Assembly (NCBI GenBank): GCA_003225075.1
Contig: QIAP01000045.1
Location: 1 to 64,000, forward strand
Source of the DNA: Acidobacteriota bacterium
GTDB lineage: Bacteria > Acidobacteriota > Terriglobia > Terriglobales > Acidobacteriaceae
DNA: 64,000 bases
Reading direction: 5' to 3'
Below the pieces are notes generated by a model. That model was given only the letters and a program-made list of their open reading frames with translations. It made no database searches and was not told the DNA's origin. Shown here piece after piece: positions 36,091 through 44,178 of this stretch. Each line of letters opens with the position of its first letter. Position 1 is the stretch's first letter. The position numbers and the translations under genes are program-made.

Positions 36091-36129
36091 TAGGGATTTG
36101 TGCTGGACCTAAAATTTCAGGTGGCTCAT

Positions 36130-36525
36130 ATGGCCGTTGCCGTACAAGAAGTCCTCAAAGACATAAACCAGGTGACCGAACGAATTATTGGCGGTGGGAT
36201 CGAAGTTCATCGTCACTTAGGCCCTGGCCTTCTCGAGGCAACCTACCAAGCAGCCCTCTCGATAGAGTTGGATATAGCCGGATTGCGATTCCAGCGCCAG
36301 CCGGTTTTCCCTGCGACGTATAAATTCAGGATTGTGGGGGAATACCGCCCTGATCTTATCGTCGAAGACGCCGTGGTAGTCGAGATCAAGAGCGTAGAAC
36401 GCTTCGACCCAGTCTTCCAGGCTCAGGTCCTCACCTACCTCAAGATTACCGGAAAGAAAGTTGGGCTGTTGATCAATTTCAACTCAAGACTTCTCCCAGA
36501 TGGCATTCGCCGCTTCATACTCTGA
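36130..36525 (+). CDS. GxxExxY-family protein (PD-(D/E)xK nuclease-like)
   Basis: The protein is 131 residues from ATG 36130. The name-giving motif is GLLEATY in HRHLGPGLLEATYQAAL. A nuclease-like core follows: PDLIVEDAVVVEIKS gives the PD...ExK acids and lysine, and VLTYLKITGKKVGLLINFN is the conserved end. The family's function is unknown and it is often linked to DNA repair or mobile DNA by fold only. An upstream GTG at 36100 would extend it by 10 residues. Inverted copies of a dispersed repeat flank the gene on both sides. Confidence 0.85.
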   Translation: MAVAVQEVLKDINQVTERIIGGGIEVHRHLGPGLLEATYQAALSIELDIAGLRFQRQPVFPATYKFRIVGEYRPDLIVEDAVVVEIKSVERFDPVFQAQVLTYLKITGKKVGLLINFNSRLLPDGIRRFIL

Positions 36526-36589
36526 GATTGCAGCTATTCGAAGGCAGCGTAAAAACGCGAATATGCGGCGATCGATACGCCACATTCCC

Positions 36590-36629
36590 TTGTGTTCTCA
36601 GTGCCTCAGTGGCTCCGTGGCGAAATTTC
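36590..36629 (+). repeat. Dispersed repeat, right inverted copy beside the GxxExxY gene
   Basis: The segment reads ttgtgttctcagtgcctc, then agtggctccgtggcgaaattt. Its reverse complement matches 36054-36090 over the gaaattt-gccacggag core. Confidence 0.7.
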
Positions 36630-36752
36630 TTATCCCCTCCATAAAAATTTTGGATTTCCCTTCTCCCGACAAAACCCGTACACAAAGGAACAGCCGCACG
36701 GATTGAATCCCCCCGCCAGGCGGTGAGCCCAATTCGCATCGAAGGAGCTGCC

Positions 36753-38363
36753 GTGGAGACCAATGTCTACTGGCTGTGGTTGCTGTCGATGGGAAGTCTG
36801 ATCTTTCTCATGCAAGCCGGTTTTTTTCTGCTGGAAGGCGGCCAGGTCCGCTCCCGCGACGTCGCCAACGTCATGATGAAGATGACCGGCCACCTTGGCA
36901 TCGGCATTATCGTGTTCTTGCTCGGCGGGTTTGCCATCAAACAATACGGCTGGCCACTCGCTCACATGCCCAATGGTTGGCAGTACCCATGGCAGTTCAT
37001 CTCCGACGGCGGGCACTCCATCAGCTTCTATGTATCTCTGATGTTTGCGCTGGTTTCCTGTGCCATCCCCAGCGGCAGTTTTTCCGGCCGCATGAAATTC
37101 TCAGCTTATTTGCTGTTCGCCGCGCTTTATGTCGGCGTGGTCTATCCCATTTTTGCGTACATCCTCTGGAACGGGCCGCTGGCCCGCTTGGGCGTGCAGG
37201 ACTATGCCGGATCACTCGGTGTTCACGCGGTGGGTGGCATCGTGGGATTGATGGGTGCGCATTTCCTGGGACGACGCCGTACTCCCTCTTCCGGCCATGA
37301 TGTGCCCATGATGGGTTTCGGCGCCCTCTTACTTATGTTCTGCTGGTTCGGCTTCAACTTGGGATCGGTTCCTTCCTATGGAAACATGGCGACAGATCTT
37401 CCTCTGGTCGCGATTAATACCTTGGCCGCAATCGCGGGTGGAATCGCCGGATCGCTAGTGTGGACGTGGTGGGAGGGGAAGCCTGACGCCATTGTTACAC
37501 CCAACGGGGGGCTGGCGGGTGCGGTGGCAATCTGTTCTGGCGTCCATCTAGTACACCCTATTTACGCCATCTTGATCGGCATTGTCGCGGGAGCGCAAAT
37601 ACCAATCACGGCGCGCTGGATGGAAAAGAAACTGAAGTTGGATGATCCCTGTGGCGTCGGCCCCGTGCACGCTGTCCCCGGACTATTGGGCGGTTTGGCT
37701 GCGGGCCTTTGGGCGCCGATGATCCCGAACGGCTTTCACGGTTACACGGTCCATTTCTGGGCCCAGGTAGTCGGCACCGCGACGGCTATCGCCTATGGAA
37801 TTATTGCTTCCCTTGTGCTTTTTAAAGTAGTGGAGGCCATCACCGGTCTGCGGGTTAGCGAAGACGAAGAACTCAGCGGCCTGGACATTTCCGAACACGG
37901 CATTCCCGCCTATCCCGAGCTCTTTGCCGGCAACCGCGCCACCGCCGGTCCGCTGCACGTGCTTTCGGCGGTGCGGGTGGAAGACGTCATGGCCGAAGTG
38001 CCTGCGGTTTCCCCGGAAGATTCTCTCGATGCGGTCCAGGAAATCATGTTCGCTAAAGAGGTCTTCGCCTTGCCCGTGCTGAATGAAGAAAGCGATTTGT
38101 GCGGCATTGTCAGCATGTCAGATGTGATGAAGATTGATCGTACTGAACGCAACAACGTCCGCGTGGCTGCTGTCTACACACGTGAGGTGCAGTGGACCTA
38201 CCCCGACCAAACCATCCACGAGGTAGTGGAGCGCATGCGGGAGCGCCACCTGGCCAACTTCCCCGTAGTTTCGCGGCGCGAGGAAAACCGCCTACTGGGA
38301 ATGATTTCAAAGACCGACATCATGCTCGCCTACCGGCAGGTAGCTATCGACGGCGCCGCTTAG
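36753..38363 (+). CDS. amt: Ammonium transporter fused to two CBS domains
   Basis: From the GTG at 36753, which has AAGGAG six bases upstream, the product is 536 residues. Residues 1-390 are an Amt/Rh-type channel with 11 predicted helices and the pore histidines in GVHAVGGIVG and GPVHAVPGLLGG. Residues about 405-530 are two CBS units (VRVEDVMAEVPAVSPEDSL; YPDQTIHEVVERM, LGMISKTDIM). CBS pairs bind adenine nucleotides, so ammonium uptake may be gated by energy state instead of by a GlnK protein; no glnK is adjacent. The fusion is continuous with no frame break. A GTG at 36723 is a weaker start. Confidence 0.88.
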   Translation: METNVYWLWLLSMGSLIFLMQAGFFLLEGGQVRSRDVANVMMKMTGHLGIGIIVFLLGGFAIKQYGWPLAHMPNGWQYPWQFISDGGHSISFYVSLMFALVSCAIPSGSFSGRMKFSAYLLFAALYVGVVYPIFAYILWNGPLARLGVQDYAGSLGVHAVGGIVGLMGAHFLGRRRTPSSGHDVPMMGFGALLLMFCWFGFNLGSVPSYGNMATDLPLVAINTLAAIAGGIAGSLVWTWWEGKPDAIVTPNGGLAGAVAICSGVHLVHPIYAILIGIVAGAQIPITARWMEKKLKLDDPCGVGPVHAVPGLLGGLAAGLWAPMIPNGFHGYTVHFWAQVVGTATAIAYGIIASLVLFKVVEAITGLRVSEDEELSGLDISEHGIPAYPELFAGNRATAGPLHVLSAVRVEDVMAEVPAVSPEDSLDAVQEIMFAKEVFALPVLNEESDLCGIVSMSDVMKIDRTERNNVRVAAVYTREVQWTYPDQTIHEVVERMRERHLANFPVVSRREENRLLGMISKTDIMLAYRQVAIDGAA

Positions 38364-38495
38364 AGAGCCACCAGACATGTAAGTCTAAGAGAAGGTCTTT
38401 TTCGCCGCCGATAGGCCGCTTCAGCGGTAAGCGGCCGTGTCGCCAATCGACGATCGAAAACTCTCTAGAGCAACCACCCTGTGTCTCCAGTAATT

Positions 38496-38525
38496 GCTCT
38501 GTGTCTCCGCGCCTCCGTGGCAAAT
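38496..38525 (+). repeat. Dispersed repeat, solo copy
   Basis: This copy reads gctctgtgtctccgcgcc, then tccgtggcaaat. It matches the two copies flanking the GxxExxY gene, in the orientation of the right one. A partial extra copy (ccctgtgtctccag) lies at 38478-38491. Confidence 0.65.
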
Positions 38526-38625
38526 CCTGTTATCTCCGCTGGTACATGAGCTTTCAGGTGTTGAGGGTCTCCTCGAATTACAGCACAATCGTTCATCGGG
38601 CGGTCTAACCGTCCGTGGAGTTGCT

Positions 38626-39096
38626 GTGTCCACTCGACACGTTTTGTTCACCGCGCTTGTAGTGATGGGCTGCATTCCCTTTGCCGTCTCAAAAGATATC
38701 GCGGTGGTGGCAAACAAGAACGACACCGTCAAAACGATTCTCATGCCGGAACTGGTGAAGATCTGTAAAGCGCAGACTACTCGTTGGCCCAACGGTAAGC
38801 CCGTCACTGTTGTCATTCGCGATCCTGCATCACCTGAGATGAAGGTCGTCGTGGAAAAACTTTATGGAATGGCTCCTGAAGCGGTAGGTGCCCTGGTCAG
38901 CGCTTCCAATCACGCCCGTGCCAATAGGCCTGCAATCATCGTCGTCAACTCCGACGAGGCTTTGGTCAAGCGAGTGGAATCCACCCCCGGAGCTGTGGGA
39001 CTGGTGGACGTGTACGCCATTACCAGCGGAGTCGCGGTTGTGAAAATCGGAGGCAAGCTCCCGCTTGAACCCGGCTATCCTTTACACGGAAATTAA
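38626..39096 (+). CDS. Secreted PstS-like substrate-binding protein, short form
   Basis: From the GTG at 38626 (GGAG five bases before) the 156-residue product has a signal peptide (TRHVLFTALVVMGCIPFAVS). The body IAVVANKNDTVKTILMPEL and TPGAVGLVDVYAITSGVAVV resembles the small PstS-like family that lacks the second lobe. A phosphate-binding role is only an analogy. The frame is open further upstream to 38494, but that part overlaps the dispersed repeat and encodes no sensible protein. It sits between the amt and PilZ genes. Confidence 0.6.
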   Translation: MSTRHVLFTALVVMGCIPFAVSKDIAVVANKNDTVKTILMPELVKICKAQTTRWPNGKPVTVVIRDPASPEMKVVVEKLYGMAPEAVGALVSASNHARANRPAIIVVNSDEALVKRVESTPGAVGLVDVYAITSGVAVVKIGGKLPLEPGYPLHGN

Positions 39097-39141
39097 TCCC
39101 GCCGTCGCCGTGCATCCCGTCCGGCTTGGTAGAGGAAAGCA

Positions 39142-39522
39142 ATGAGCCGAACCGAGCAGCCTGACAAGTCTGGCTCCCCAGACACGCGGCGTTTCCCCCG
39201 ATATCCCCTGGATGTCCGCTTGGCAGTTCATGTCTTCCGTGCCGGCGCCGTCAGCTATTTTTGGGGACGCTCCACTGAAATCGGCGCGGATGGCATTGGC
39301 GCCACACTCACCGGAGACTTGAACCCCGGCGAGGTCGTCTCTATGCAATTTCCCCTGCCGTTGGCTGCTTACCCTTTTAAGCTGCGAGCCGCAGTACGTC
39401 ATCGCGATGGATTGCACTATGGCTTTGAATTCCTGACTTTGACCGAGGATCAGCACAAGATACTGGAACGCGTCTGCCAGATGCTGGCATCTGGAGCATC
39501 GCCCAACTCGGCGCCCGATTAA
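39142..39522 (+). CDS. PilZ-domain protein
   Basis: This 126-residue single-domain protein carries the c-di-GMP binding pattern of PilZ: RRFPRYPL near residue 17 (RxxxR-like) and STEIGADGIGA, where the usual D/NxSxxG is slightly altered. The remainder LRAAVRHRDGLHYGFEFL fits the PilZ barrel. It probably senses c-di-GMP, though the altered second motif leaves binding uncertain. It lies 133 bases before the hybrid histidine kinase on the same strand. Confidence 0.78.
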   Translation: MSRTEQPDKSGSPDTRRFPRYPLDVRLAVHVFRAGAVSYFWGRSTEIGADGIGATLTGDLNPGEVVSMQFPLPLAAYPFKLRAAVRHRDGLHYGFEFLTLTEDQHKILERVCQMLASGASPNSAPD

Positions 39523-39600
39523 TCGCCGCTTCCTGTTTCTTTCAGTCTTTGCCGCCCTTCTGAGCCCACAAGAATTACCTCCGTAACTTTCTGGTCGCAA

Positions 39601-39655
39601 GTGGGCAGACTACCATCCAGTCTGGCTCTGGTTCGAACCCGGGAGGAAGGCCCAC
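39601..39655 (+). promoter_or_regulatory. Possible 5'-leader hairpin before the histidine kinase
   Basis: GTGGGC (39601-39606) can pair with GCCCAC (39650-39655), which ends directly before the ATG at 39656. The ribosome site GGAGGAAGG lies in the enclosed loop region next to a T-arm-like ctggttcgaacccggg. The pairing would place the start codon beside a closed stem. This is structure by eye only. Confidence 0.25.
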
Positions 39656-42199
39656 ATGGGTGAGAAAATCACCCGTCCTGCTAAATCTGCGGACCTGCGA
39701 CGCGCGAGATTGTTGAAGGACGCGCTGCAGCGCGGTTCGCCGCCAGCACTGCGACATCCGCAGGACCCTTCCCTTGCTGACAGAAGTACGGCTCCTACCA
39801 ACGGGACTGCAGACCACCTGGAAGTCCAGCGAGCTTACCTCGATCAACTAGTCGAAGATGCTCCGGAAGCCATTAGTATTCTCGAAAAGGGTTTCCGTAT
39901 CACTCGCATCAACGCTGAATTCACCCGCATGTTCGGCTTTACCAGCGAGGATGCCTTGGGCGAACGCATCGACTCGCTCATTGTTCCTCCGGACCGGAGT
40001 GCAGAGACTCGCTGGATTCGCGAGACTCTCGAAAACGGTCAGAAAATAAACCTTGAGACTAAACGCCGTCGCAAAGACGGTACCTTGGTAGATGTATCCA
40101 TCTCTGGAGCGCCGATCCGCGTGAGCGGCACTCAGGCCAGCGTGTACGTACTTTATCGTGACATTACGGAGCAAAAGCGCGCCGAGGCGCTGAGTTCTGC
40201 GCTTTACCGTATTGCCCAGAGAACCAGCACTGCCGAAGATTTACAGCAATTCTACGCAGCCATCCACAACATCGTCGGCGAGTTGATGTATGCGCGCAAC
40301 TTCTATATTGCTTTGTACGATTCCGATAGCGAGCTGCTCAGTTTTCCCTATTTCGTGGATGAGCAGGATCCCACGCCGGCGCCTAAGAAGCTCGGCCGCG
40401 GACTTACTGAATACGTGCTGCGCACGGGCGAGCCCTTGCTGGCCACCCCCAGCGTGTTCGAAGAACTGGTGCAGCGCGGCGAAGCGGAATTGATCGGGGC
40501 GTACTCCCTCGACTGGATGGGAGTCCCTCTCAAAATCGGAAACAACAGCTTCGGCGTATTGGTGGTTCAGAGTTATACCGATAGCGTTCGCTTCGGGGAA
40601 CGAGACAAGGAAATTCTTGTGTTCGTTTCCCAGCAACTGGCCAGCGCGATCGATCATAAACGCAATCAAGAAGCTTTGCGGCGGTCCGAAGCGCGGTACC
40701 GCTCCCTGGTGCAGAGCGCGGTTTATGGCATTTACCGCTCCAGTCTGGATGGCAAGTTCCTTGACCTCAACCCGGCGCTCATTGCGATGCTGGGCTTTGA
40801 CTCTGCCGAAGAAGTACTGGCCCTTGATCCCAAGAAAGATGTTTTTCTTCAGCCCGAAGAGCAAGCGCGCCTGATGGATGAGTTCCGACGAAGCGGGCGG
40901 CTTGACAGCATTGAAGTGAGATGGAAGCGGAAGGATGGAGCCGCCATCACCGTGCGGCTGAGCGGCCGCGCTGTCACCAGCGTTGAAGAGCCTGATGAAG
41001 TCCTTGAGATCATCGCCGAAGACGTCACCGAACGCCGCGTCCTCGAAGATCAGTTTCGCCAGGCGCAGAAAATGGAAGCCGTTGGACGACTCGCCGGCGG
41101 TGTGGCGCACGACTTCAACAACTTGCTGATGGTCATCAGCGGGTACACCGAAGTCCTGATGGAGCAACTTGAACCCGCGCATCCCCTGCATCAAAAAGTA
41201 CAGGCCATACAGCAAGCCGCGGATCGCGCCACCACGTTAACTCGCCAACTGCTTGCGTTCAGCCGCAAGCAGTTACTGGAACTGAAAATCGTAGACGTAA
41301 ACACCATTGTCTCTGACATGGAGCGTCTGCTGCGCCCTCTCATCGGAGAAGACATCGAGCTGAGCACACGGCTATCGGCCTCTCTTGGCCGAAGTCGTGC
41401 CGACGCTGGACAGCTCGAACAAGTCATCATGAACCTGGTCGTCAACTCGAAAGATGCCATGCCCGATGGCGGCAAGATCATCATCCAGACTGCCAATGTC
41501 ACGCTGGATGCCTCCTACCGCCGCGACCATACCTTCATCCAACCGGGCCCTTACGTGATGATTTCCGTCACCGATACCGGCCTTGGCATGGACAAAGAAA
41601 CCCAGTCACGCATCTTTGAGCCTTTCTTCACCACCAAGGAAAAAGGAAAAGGAACTGGACTGGGACTCTCGACAGTTTACGGCATCGTCAAGCAAAGTGG
41701 CGGTTACGTTTTTGCGCAAAGCGAAGTAGGTCATGGAACAACCTTTCGCATCTACCTTCCGCAGGTCGAAGGCGAAGCCGACGATTGCAGTGCGACCAAG
41801 GCTTCTGACTCCGTCAGCGGGGGCTCTGAAACCGTCCTCCTGGTTGAGGATGAAGAATCCGTGCGACAGTTGGTCCGCGAAACCTTGGAAGCGAAAGGTT
41901 ACACCGTCATCGAAGCTGAAAACGGTGAAGTCGGCCTGCGATTGGCCGAGGCCCATGCCGCCCCCATTCACATGGTAATCACCGATGTGGTAATGCCGGG
42001 CATGGGTGGCCGCGAACTGGCCAAGCGCTTGCTTGAATCACGTCCTCAGACCAAAGTGCTTTACCTCTCGGGATACACTGAAGATGCCATTGTCCACCAG
42101 GGCGTCTTGGAAACCGAAACCGCGTTTCTTCAGAAGCCATTCACCCTGCAAACCCTGTCCCGAAAAGTCCGCGAGGTCCTGCGCGGCGAACAGGCCTGA
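39656..42199 (+). CDS. Hybrid sensor histidine kinase (PAS-GAF-PAS-HisKA-HATPase-REC)
   Basis: The 847-residue cytoplasmic protein has, in order, a PAS domain (about 65-178), GAF (about 190-335), a second PAS (about 345-460), HisKA with the phospho-His in GGVAHDFNNLL, HATPase_c with N box VNSKDAMPDGG and G boxes DTGLGM and GKGTGLGLSTVYG, and a receiver domain with the Asp of VITDVVMPGMGG. There is no membrane segment, so it senses an internal signal. No partner regulator is adjacent. GGAGGAAGG precedes the ATG, inside a possible hairpin. Confidence 0.93.
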   Translation: MGEKITRPAKSADLRRARLLKDALQRGSPPALRHPQDPSLADRSTAPTNGTADHLEVQRAYLDQLVEDAPEAISILEKGFRITRINAEFTRMFGFTSEDALGERIDSLIVPPDRSAETRWIRETLENGQKINLETKRRRKDGTLVDVSISGAPIRVSGTQASVYVLYRDITEQKRAEALSSALYRIAQRTSTAEDLQQFYAAIHNIVGELMYARNFYIALYDSDSELLSFPYFVDEQDPTPAPKKLGRGLTEYVLRTGEPLLATPSVFEELVQRGEAELIGAYSLDWMGVPLKIGNNSFGVLVVQSYTDSVRFGERDKEILVFVSQQLASAIDHKRNQEALRRSEARYRSLVQSAVYGIYRSSLDGKFLDLNPALIAMLGFDSAEEVLALDPKKDVFLQPEEQARLMDEFRRSGRLDSIEVRWKRKDGAAITVRLSGRAVTSVEEPDEVLEIIAEDVTERRVLEDQFRQAQKMEAVGRLAGGVAHDFNNLLMVISGYTEVLMEQLEPAHPLHQKVQAIQQAADRATTLTRQLLAFSRKQLLELKIVDVNTIVSDMERLLRPLIGEDIELSTRLSASLGRSRADAGQLEQVIMNLVVNSKDAMPDGGKIIIQTANVTLDASYRRDHTFIQPGPYVMISVTDTGLGMDKETQSRIFEPFFTTKEKGKGTGLGLSTVYGIVKQSGGYVFAQSEVGHGTTFRIYLPQVEGEADDCSATKASDSVSGGSETVLLVEDEESVRQLVRETLEAKGYTVIEAENGEVGLRLAEAHAAPIHMVITDVVMPGMGGRELAKRLLESRPQTKVLYLSGYTEDAIVHQGVLETETAFLQKPFTLQTLSRKVREVLRGEQA

Positions 42200-42405
42200 T
42201 ATTCGTGCCTGATATTCGTGAAAGAGGGGCGATTTAGCGCTGCGTCCAAGATTGCCGCCCGATGGGCTTCAGCCCCTGCGGTTTCCCGGACGCGCCACAA
42301 TCCCTGTAACTTTTCCCTACTGTCTGCGTCCTATTTCGAAGAAAATAGATACAGCACCCGGAATCCGCTTCGATGCGGCATCGTACGTTGGTAAGGACTC
42401 CTAAA

Positions 42406-43365
42406 ATGTTGATCAAAAAGCCCGCCGATATTCCCCCATCCGACATTACCTCTAAGGATTTGTACTTGAACCGCCGAAAGTTCCTCGCAGGCGCCGCCAT
42501 CGCGGGCACGGCCGCAGCCACCGGCATCGGCTTGCGAGAGTTGGCTTTCCCCTCCTCCCTGGTCGAAGCCAATGCGAAAATCGACGGCATCCAGAAGAGC
42601 TCCTTCAACACTACCGAGAAAATCACGCCGTTGAAAGACGTCAGCAATTACAACAACTACTATGAATTCTCCACTGATAAATATGGGCCGGCAGGTTTGG
42701 CCAAAGACTTCAAAACCCGCCCCTGGACGGTGAAGATTGACGGGCTGGTAAAAAAGAAACAAGAGCTTGATGTTGAGACCATCATCAAGATGGCAGCTCC
42801 GGAAGAGCGCATCTATCGGCACCGTTGCGTCGAAGGATGGTCGATCGTTGTCCCCTGGGTGGGTTTTTCCTTGAGCGAACTCATTAAGAAAGCAGATCCG
42901 CTCGGCCAGGCGAAGTTCGTCGAATTCACAACCATTTACGATCCCCGGCAAATGCCCGGGCAGAAACTACCTGTTCTCGATTGGCCATACGTCGAAGGTC
43001 TTCGCATGGACGAAGCCATGCATCCCCTCTGCCTGCTCTGCTTCGGCATGTATGGTGAGGTGCTGCCCAACCAGGATGGCGCCCCTCTGCGCATTGTCGT
43101 GCCCTGGAAATATGGCTTCAAAAGCGCCAAGGCAATCGTCAAGATCAGTTTCGCGGAGAAACAGCCTGTCAATACCTGGAACAAGGCGGCTCCGAACGAG
43201 TACGGTTTTTATTCCAACGTCAATCCCACCGTGGATCACCCACGCTGGAGTCAGGCAAAAGAGCGCCGCCTCGGTGAATTTTTCAAGCGTCCTACGCTGA
43301 TGTTCAATGGCTACGATCAGGTGGCCAGCCTTTACAACGGCATGGACCTGAGAAAAAATTTCTGA
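42406..43365 (+). CDS. msrP: Protein-methionine-sulfoxide reductase catalytic subunit
   Basis: From ATG 42406 the 319-residue protein has a Tat signal (NRRKFLAGAAIAG, twin Arg 23-24) and a sulfite-oxidase-fold molybdopterin domain. The molybdenum ligand is Cys141 in YRHRCVEGWS. It repairs oxidised methionine in periplasmic proteins, taking electrons from MsrQ encoded 8 bases downstream. An upstream ATG at 42373 would spoil the Tat signal spacing and is less likely. The Moco genes moaC and mog later in the window serve its cofactor. Confidence 0.93.
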   Translation: MLIKKPADIPPSDITSKDLYLNRRKFLAGAAIAGTAAATGIGLRELAFPSSLVEANAKIDGIQKSSFNTTEKITPLKDVSNYNNYYEFSTDKYGPAGLAKDFKTRPWTVKIDGLVKKKQELDVETIIKMAAPEERIYRHRCVEGWSIVVPWVGFSLSELIKKADPLGQAKFVEFTTIYDPRQMPGQKLPVLDWPYVEGLRMDEAMHPLCLLCFGMYGEVLPNQDGAPLRIVVPWKYGFKSAKAIVKISFAEKQPVNTWNKAAPNEYGFYSNVNPTVDHPRWSQAKERRLGEFFKRPTLMFNGYDQVASLYNGMDLRKNF

Positions 43366-43373
43366 CTTTCCCG

Positions 43374-44015
43374 GTGAAACCGATACGCTTCTTCAAACCC
43401 GTAATTTTCCTCGCCTGCCTGGCGCCGCTCGCGGCCCTTGCGTGGAAGGCTTACTCAGGCAATCTCGGCGCTAATCCTATCGAAGTCATCACTCACGCGA
43501 CCGGTGATTGGACCATACGGTTCCTACTGATCACACTGAGCGTCACGCCGCTCCGCAAGTTGACCAGGCAGCCCTGGCTGATTCGTTTCCGCCGCATGTT
43601 TGGATTGTTTGCTTTTTTCTACGGTGTGCTGCACTTTCTGACTTACATCTGGCTGGACAAATTCTTTAATTTCCACGAAATGTTGACCGACATCGCCAAG
43701 CGCCGCTTCATTACTGTGGGCTTCACCGGGTTTCTACTGCTCATCCCTCTTGCCTTGACTTCGACCGCCGGATGGATTCGCCGCCTCGGCGGCAAGCGCT
43801 GGCAAATGTTGCACCGTCTGATTTATTTCAGCGCCATCGCCGGGGTAATTCACTATCTCTGGCTGGTGAAAGCCGATATCCGCAAGCCATTGCAATATGC
43901 AGCGATCCTGGCATTGCTGCTTGGGTATCGCATTTTTGTCTGGCTTCAGTCCAGATTCAAGTCAAAGAAACCTTCCCCGCTGTCGCGACCCACTATTGAA
44001 GTCTCTGAAGGGTAG
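43374..44015 (+). CDS. msrQ: Heme-binding membrane subunit of the MsrPQ system
   Basis: This 213-residue protein has six hydrophobic helices of the ferric-reductase-like type. Conserved pieces include ATGDWTIRFLLITLSVTPLR, FFYGVLHFLTYIW and WQMLHRLIYFSAIAGVIHYL, giving the heme histidines. It passes quinone-pool electrons through the inner membrane to MsrP. The start is GTG at 43374, 8 bases after msrP, so the pair forms an operon. Length matches the family. Confidence 0.92.
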   Translation: MKPIRFFKPVIFLACLAPLAALAWKAYSGNLGANPIEVITHATGDWTIRFLLITLSVTPLRKLTRQPWLIRFRRMFGLFAFFYGVLHFLTYIWLDKFFNFHEMLTDIAKRRFITVGFTGFLLLIPLALTSTAGWIRRLGGKRWQMLHRLIYFSAIAGVIHYLWLVKADIRKPLQYAAILALLLGYRIFVWLQSRFKSKKPSPLSRPTIEVSEG

Positions 44016-44178
44016 CTCCTGTTATTCGAAGTCTTCCATCCATTCACCCGGCAACATTCACACCGCGTTCTTGTTGGAATGCACGCTCGCTAGCGTCGAG
44101 TACGAGCAGAACTTTCCCGCCGAAAGTGTGTTACAAGAACACAAGAGTATAAGTAACTAGAATCCATCGGAGCCCGTT

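Noticed and set aside
39601-39655. tRNA-like segment with acceptor-like stem and GGTTCGAACC
   Set aside because: It is only 55 bases and lacks D-arm and anticodon arm, so it is not a tRNA gene; kept only as a weak hairpin.
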